Assembly (NCBI GenBank): GCA_934511545.1
Contig: CAKSWM010000091.1
Span: forward strand, 1-6,233
DNA from: an uncultured Oscillospiraceae bacterium
GTDB lineage: Bacteria; Bacillota; Clostridia; Oscillospirales; Oscillospiraceae
Direction: 5' to 3'
Length of the DNA: 6,233 bases
A program made the translations under genes and the position numbers. The notes beneath the pieces are model-generated. The model made no database searches. It had not been told where the DNA came from and worked only from the letters and a program-made list of their open reading frames with translations. Below, one piece after another: positions 5,241 through 6,233 of this stretch (positions within the stretch are counted from its first letter, which is position 1; each line of letters opens with the position of its first letter).

Positions 5241-6233
5241 TTACCAGATCATAAGCTTTTCAGCGTCACGCCTGAGTTCCTCGCGGAAGTCGGGGTGCGC
5301 GACAGCGATCAGGTTGTTGACACGCTCCTTGACACTGCGTCCGCGCATCGGCGCAATGCCGTATTCCGTTACGATATAATCAACGCTGTTGCGCCCTATC
5401 GAAACGCCGGATCCGGCGGGAAGCTGCGCCGTGATGGAGGAAATGGTGCCGTTCTTCTTCGTGGAATGGACGGCGACTATCGAGCGGCCGCCCGGAGAAT
5501 GGATCGCACCGACCGCCGTATCGCAGGCGCCGCCGGTTCCGGAATACTGACGTGAGCCAATAGACTCCGAGCACGCCTGACCGGTCAGATCAACGGCAAG
5601 CGTCGTGTTGATGGAAACCATGTTCTCGTTCTGTGCAAGCACGGTCGGGTCGTTTACATAGCTGCCGCGCATCATAAGCACTCCGGGGTTATCGTTCAGC
5701 ATGTCGTAAAGCCGCTGCTCGCCATAGGCAAAAACGCCTACCATCTTTCCGCGCAGAAGCGACTTGCGGCTGCACGTCACAACGCCCGCCTCAACAAGAT
5801 CGACAAGGGAGTTGGTGAACATCTCGGTATGGACGCCGAGGTCGTGCTTATCCATGAAGCACTGCGCCGCTGCATCGGGAATGGAGCCTATCCCGAGCTG
5901 TATCGTGTCGCCGTCGTTGACAAGCTCCGAGATATAGCGGCCGATCGCAAGGTCGGTCTCGCCCAGCGCGCCGCCGCGCGGAAGCTGGACTATCGGGTGA
6001 TCGACTTCCACTATCGCGTCAACGTCGCGTATATGCACTTCGGTGTCTCCCAGTATCCGGGGCATATTGGGATTTATCTCGAGAATAACGGTATCCGAGG
6101 CCTCAAGCGTGTCCTTCTCGTGGATAAGACACATGGAAATGCGCATATAGCCGTGTTCATCCATCGGCGTTGCCTGCGCCATGAACACGTTGGGCTTGTG
6201 GTGATACATCCAGCGGCTGGCAGAGTTGTGCAG
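5241..6233 (-). CDS. Acetyl-CoA hydrolase/transferase-family CoA-transferase (5' end missing)
   Basis: The reading frame is open to the right edge, giving 330 complete codons plus stop; the ATG at 6207-6209 is an internal methionine, because LHNSASRW is encoded in frame before it. Full-length relatives have about 430-450 residues, so roughly the first 100 are outside. The family (4-hydroxybutyrate CoA-transferase, butyryl-CoA:acetate CoA-transferase) moves CoA between short-chain acids through a glutamyl-CoA thioester in the cytosol. Visible motifs are ATPMDEHGYMRIS, GDTIQLGIGSIPDAAA and GVHTEMF, whose glutamate (codon 5823-5825) matches the family's catalytic residue. The C-terminal domain has GSRQYSGTGGACDTAVGA, HSPGGRSIVA and IVTEYGIAPMRGRSVKER. 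The usual GGQxDF is GGACDT here, so a substrate should not be assumed. It converges on the ferritin-like gene and shares a stem-loop with it. Confidence 0.9.
   Translation of the reverse strand: MHNSASRWMYHHKPNVFMAQATPMDEHGYMRISMCLIHEKDTLEASDTVILEINPNMPRILGDTEVHIRDVDAIVEVDHPIVQLPRGGALGETDLAIGRYISELVNDGDTIQLGIGSIPDAAAQCFMDKHDLGVHTEMFTNSLVDLVEAGVVTCSRKSLLRGKMVGVFAYGEQRLYDMLNDNPGVLMMRGSYVNDPTVLAQNENMVSINTTLAVDLTGQACSESIGSRQYSGTGGACDTAVGAIHSPGGRSIVAVHSTKKNGTISSITAQLPAGSGVSIGRNSVDYIVTEYGIAPMRGRSVKERVNNLIAVAHPDFREELRRDAEKLMIW

Noticed and set aside
6207..6209. ATG as the true start of the CoA-transferase
   Set aside because: The frame continues upstream to the window edge with plausible residues, there is no ribosome binding site before it, and the family needs about 100 more N-terminal residues.

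Overview
The window reads as a moderately GC-rich chromosome segment from an anaerobic, probably gut-associated Bacillota (Clostridia). This is an inference from four things: strong AGGAGG-type ribosome binding sites on most genes, an acetyl-CoA hydrolase/transferase-family CoA-transferase, a small stand-alone rubrerythrin-like protein, and several compact transcription units ending in stem-loops. There is no sign of an insertion sequence, phage, CRISPR array, tRNA or rRNA.

Layout. Positions 2-133 are the 3' end of a forward gene whose product ends like a GreA/GreB C-terminal domain. A LysR-type regulator follows 25 bases later (159-1049) and is closed by an 11-bp GC-rich hairpin (1055-1088). 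A clear sigma-A-type promoter (1125-1153) then drives two tandem genes. The first (1187-1969) is a SnoaL/NTF2-fold protein with an N-terminal coiled coil and an aromatic/proline-rich C-terminal extension. The second (2000-3754) is a 584-residue right-handed parallel beta-helix protein without a signal peptide. Hairpins at 3776-3801 and 3810-3845 separate this pair from rsmE on the minus strand (3852-4586, 16S rRNA m3U1498 methyltransferase). rsmE diverges, across 122 bases, from a ferritin-like/rubrerythrin-like gene (4709-5122). After a 118-base spacer with two stem-loops lies the C-terminal three quarters of a CoA-transferase on the minus strand (5241 to the right edge).

How the genes fit together. 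rsmE is housekeeping. The rubrerythrin-like protein suggests peroxide or iron handling in an anaerobe. The CoA-transferase belongs to acyl-CoA/short-chain acid metabolism, but its CoA-proximal glycine motif deviates from the usual GGQxDF, so its substrate is open. The most intriguing part is the regulator + SnoaL-like + cytosolic beta-helix group. The SnoaL fold is used by dehydratases, isomerases and cyclases acting on small molecules (BaiE and scytalone dehydratase are examples), and a LysR regulator upstream suggests induction by a small molecule. I recognise no named pathway for this pair. The beta-helix protein carries related modules at its two ends (W-VV...YL..L.I ... V[DN]G ... PGxYxG[ND][VI]VI), which I report as the main structural observation.
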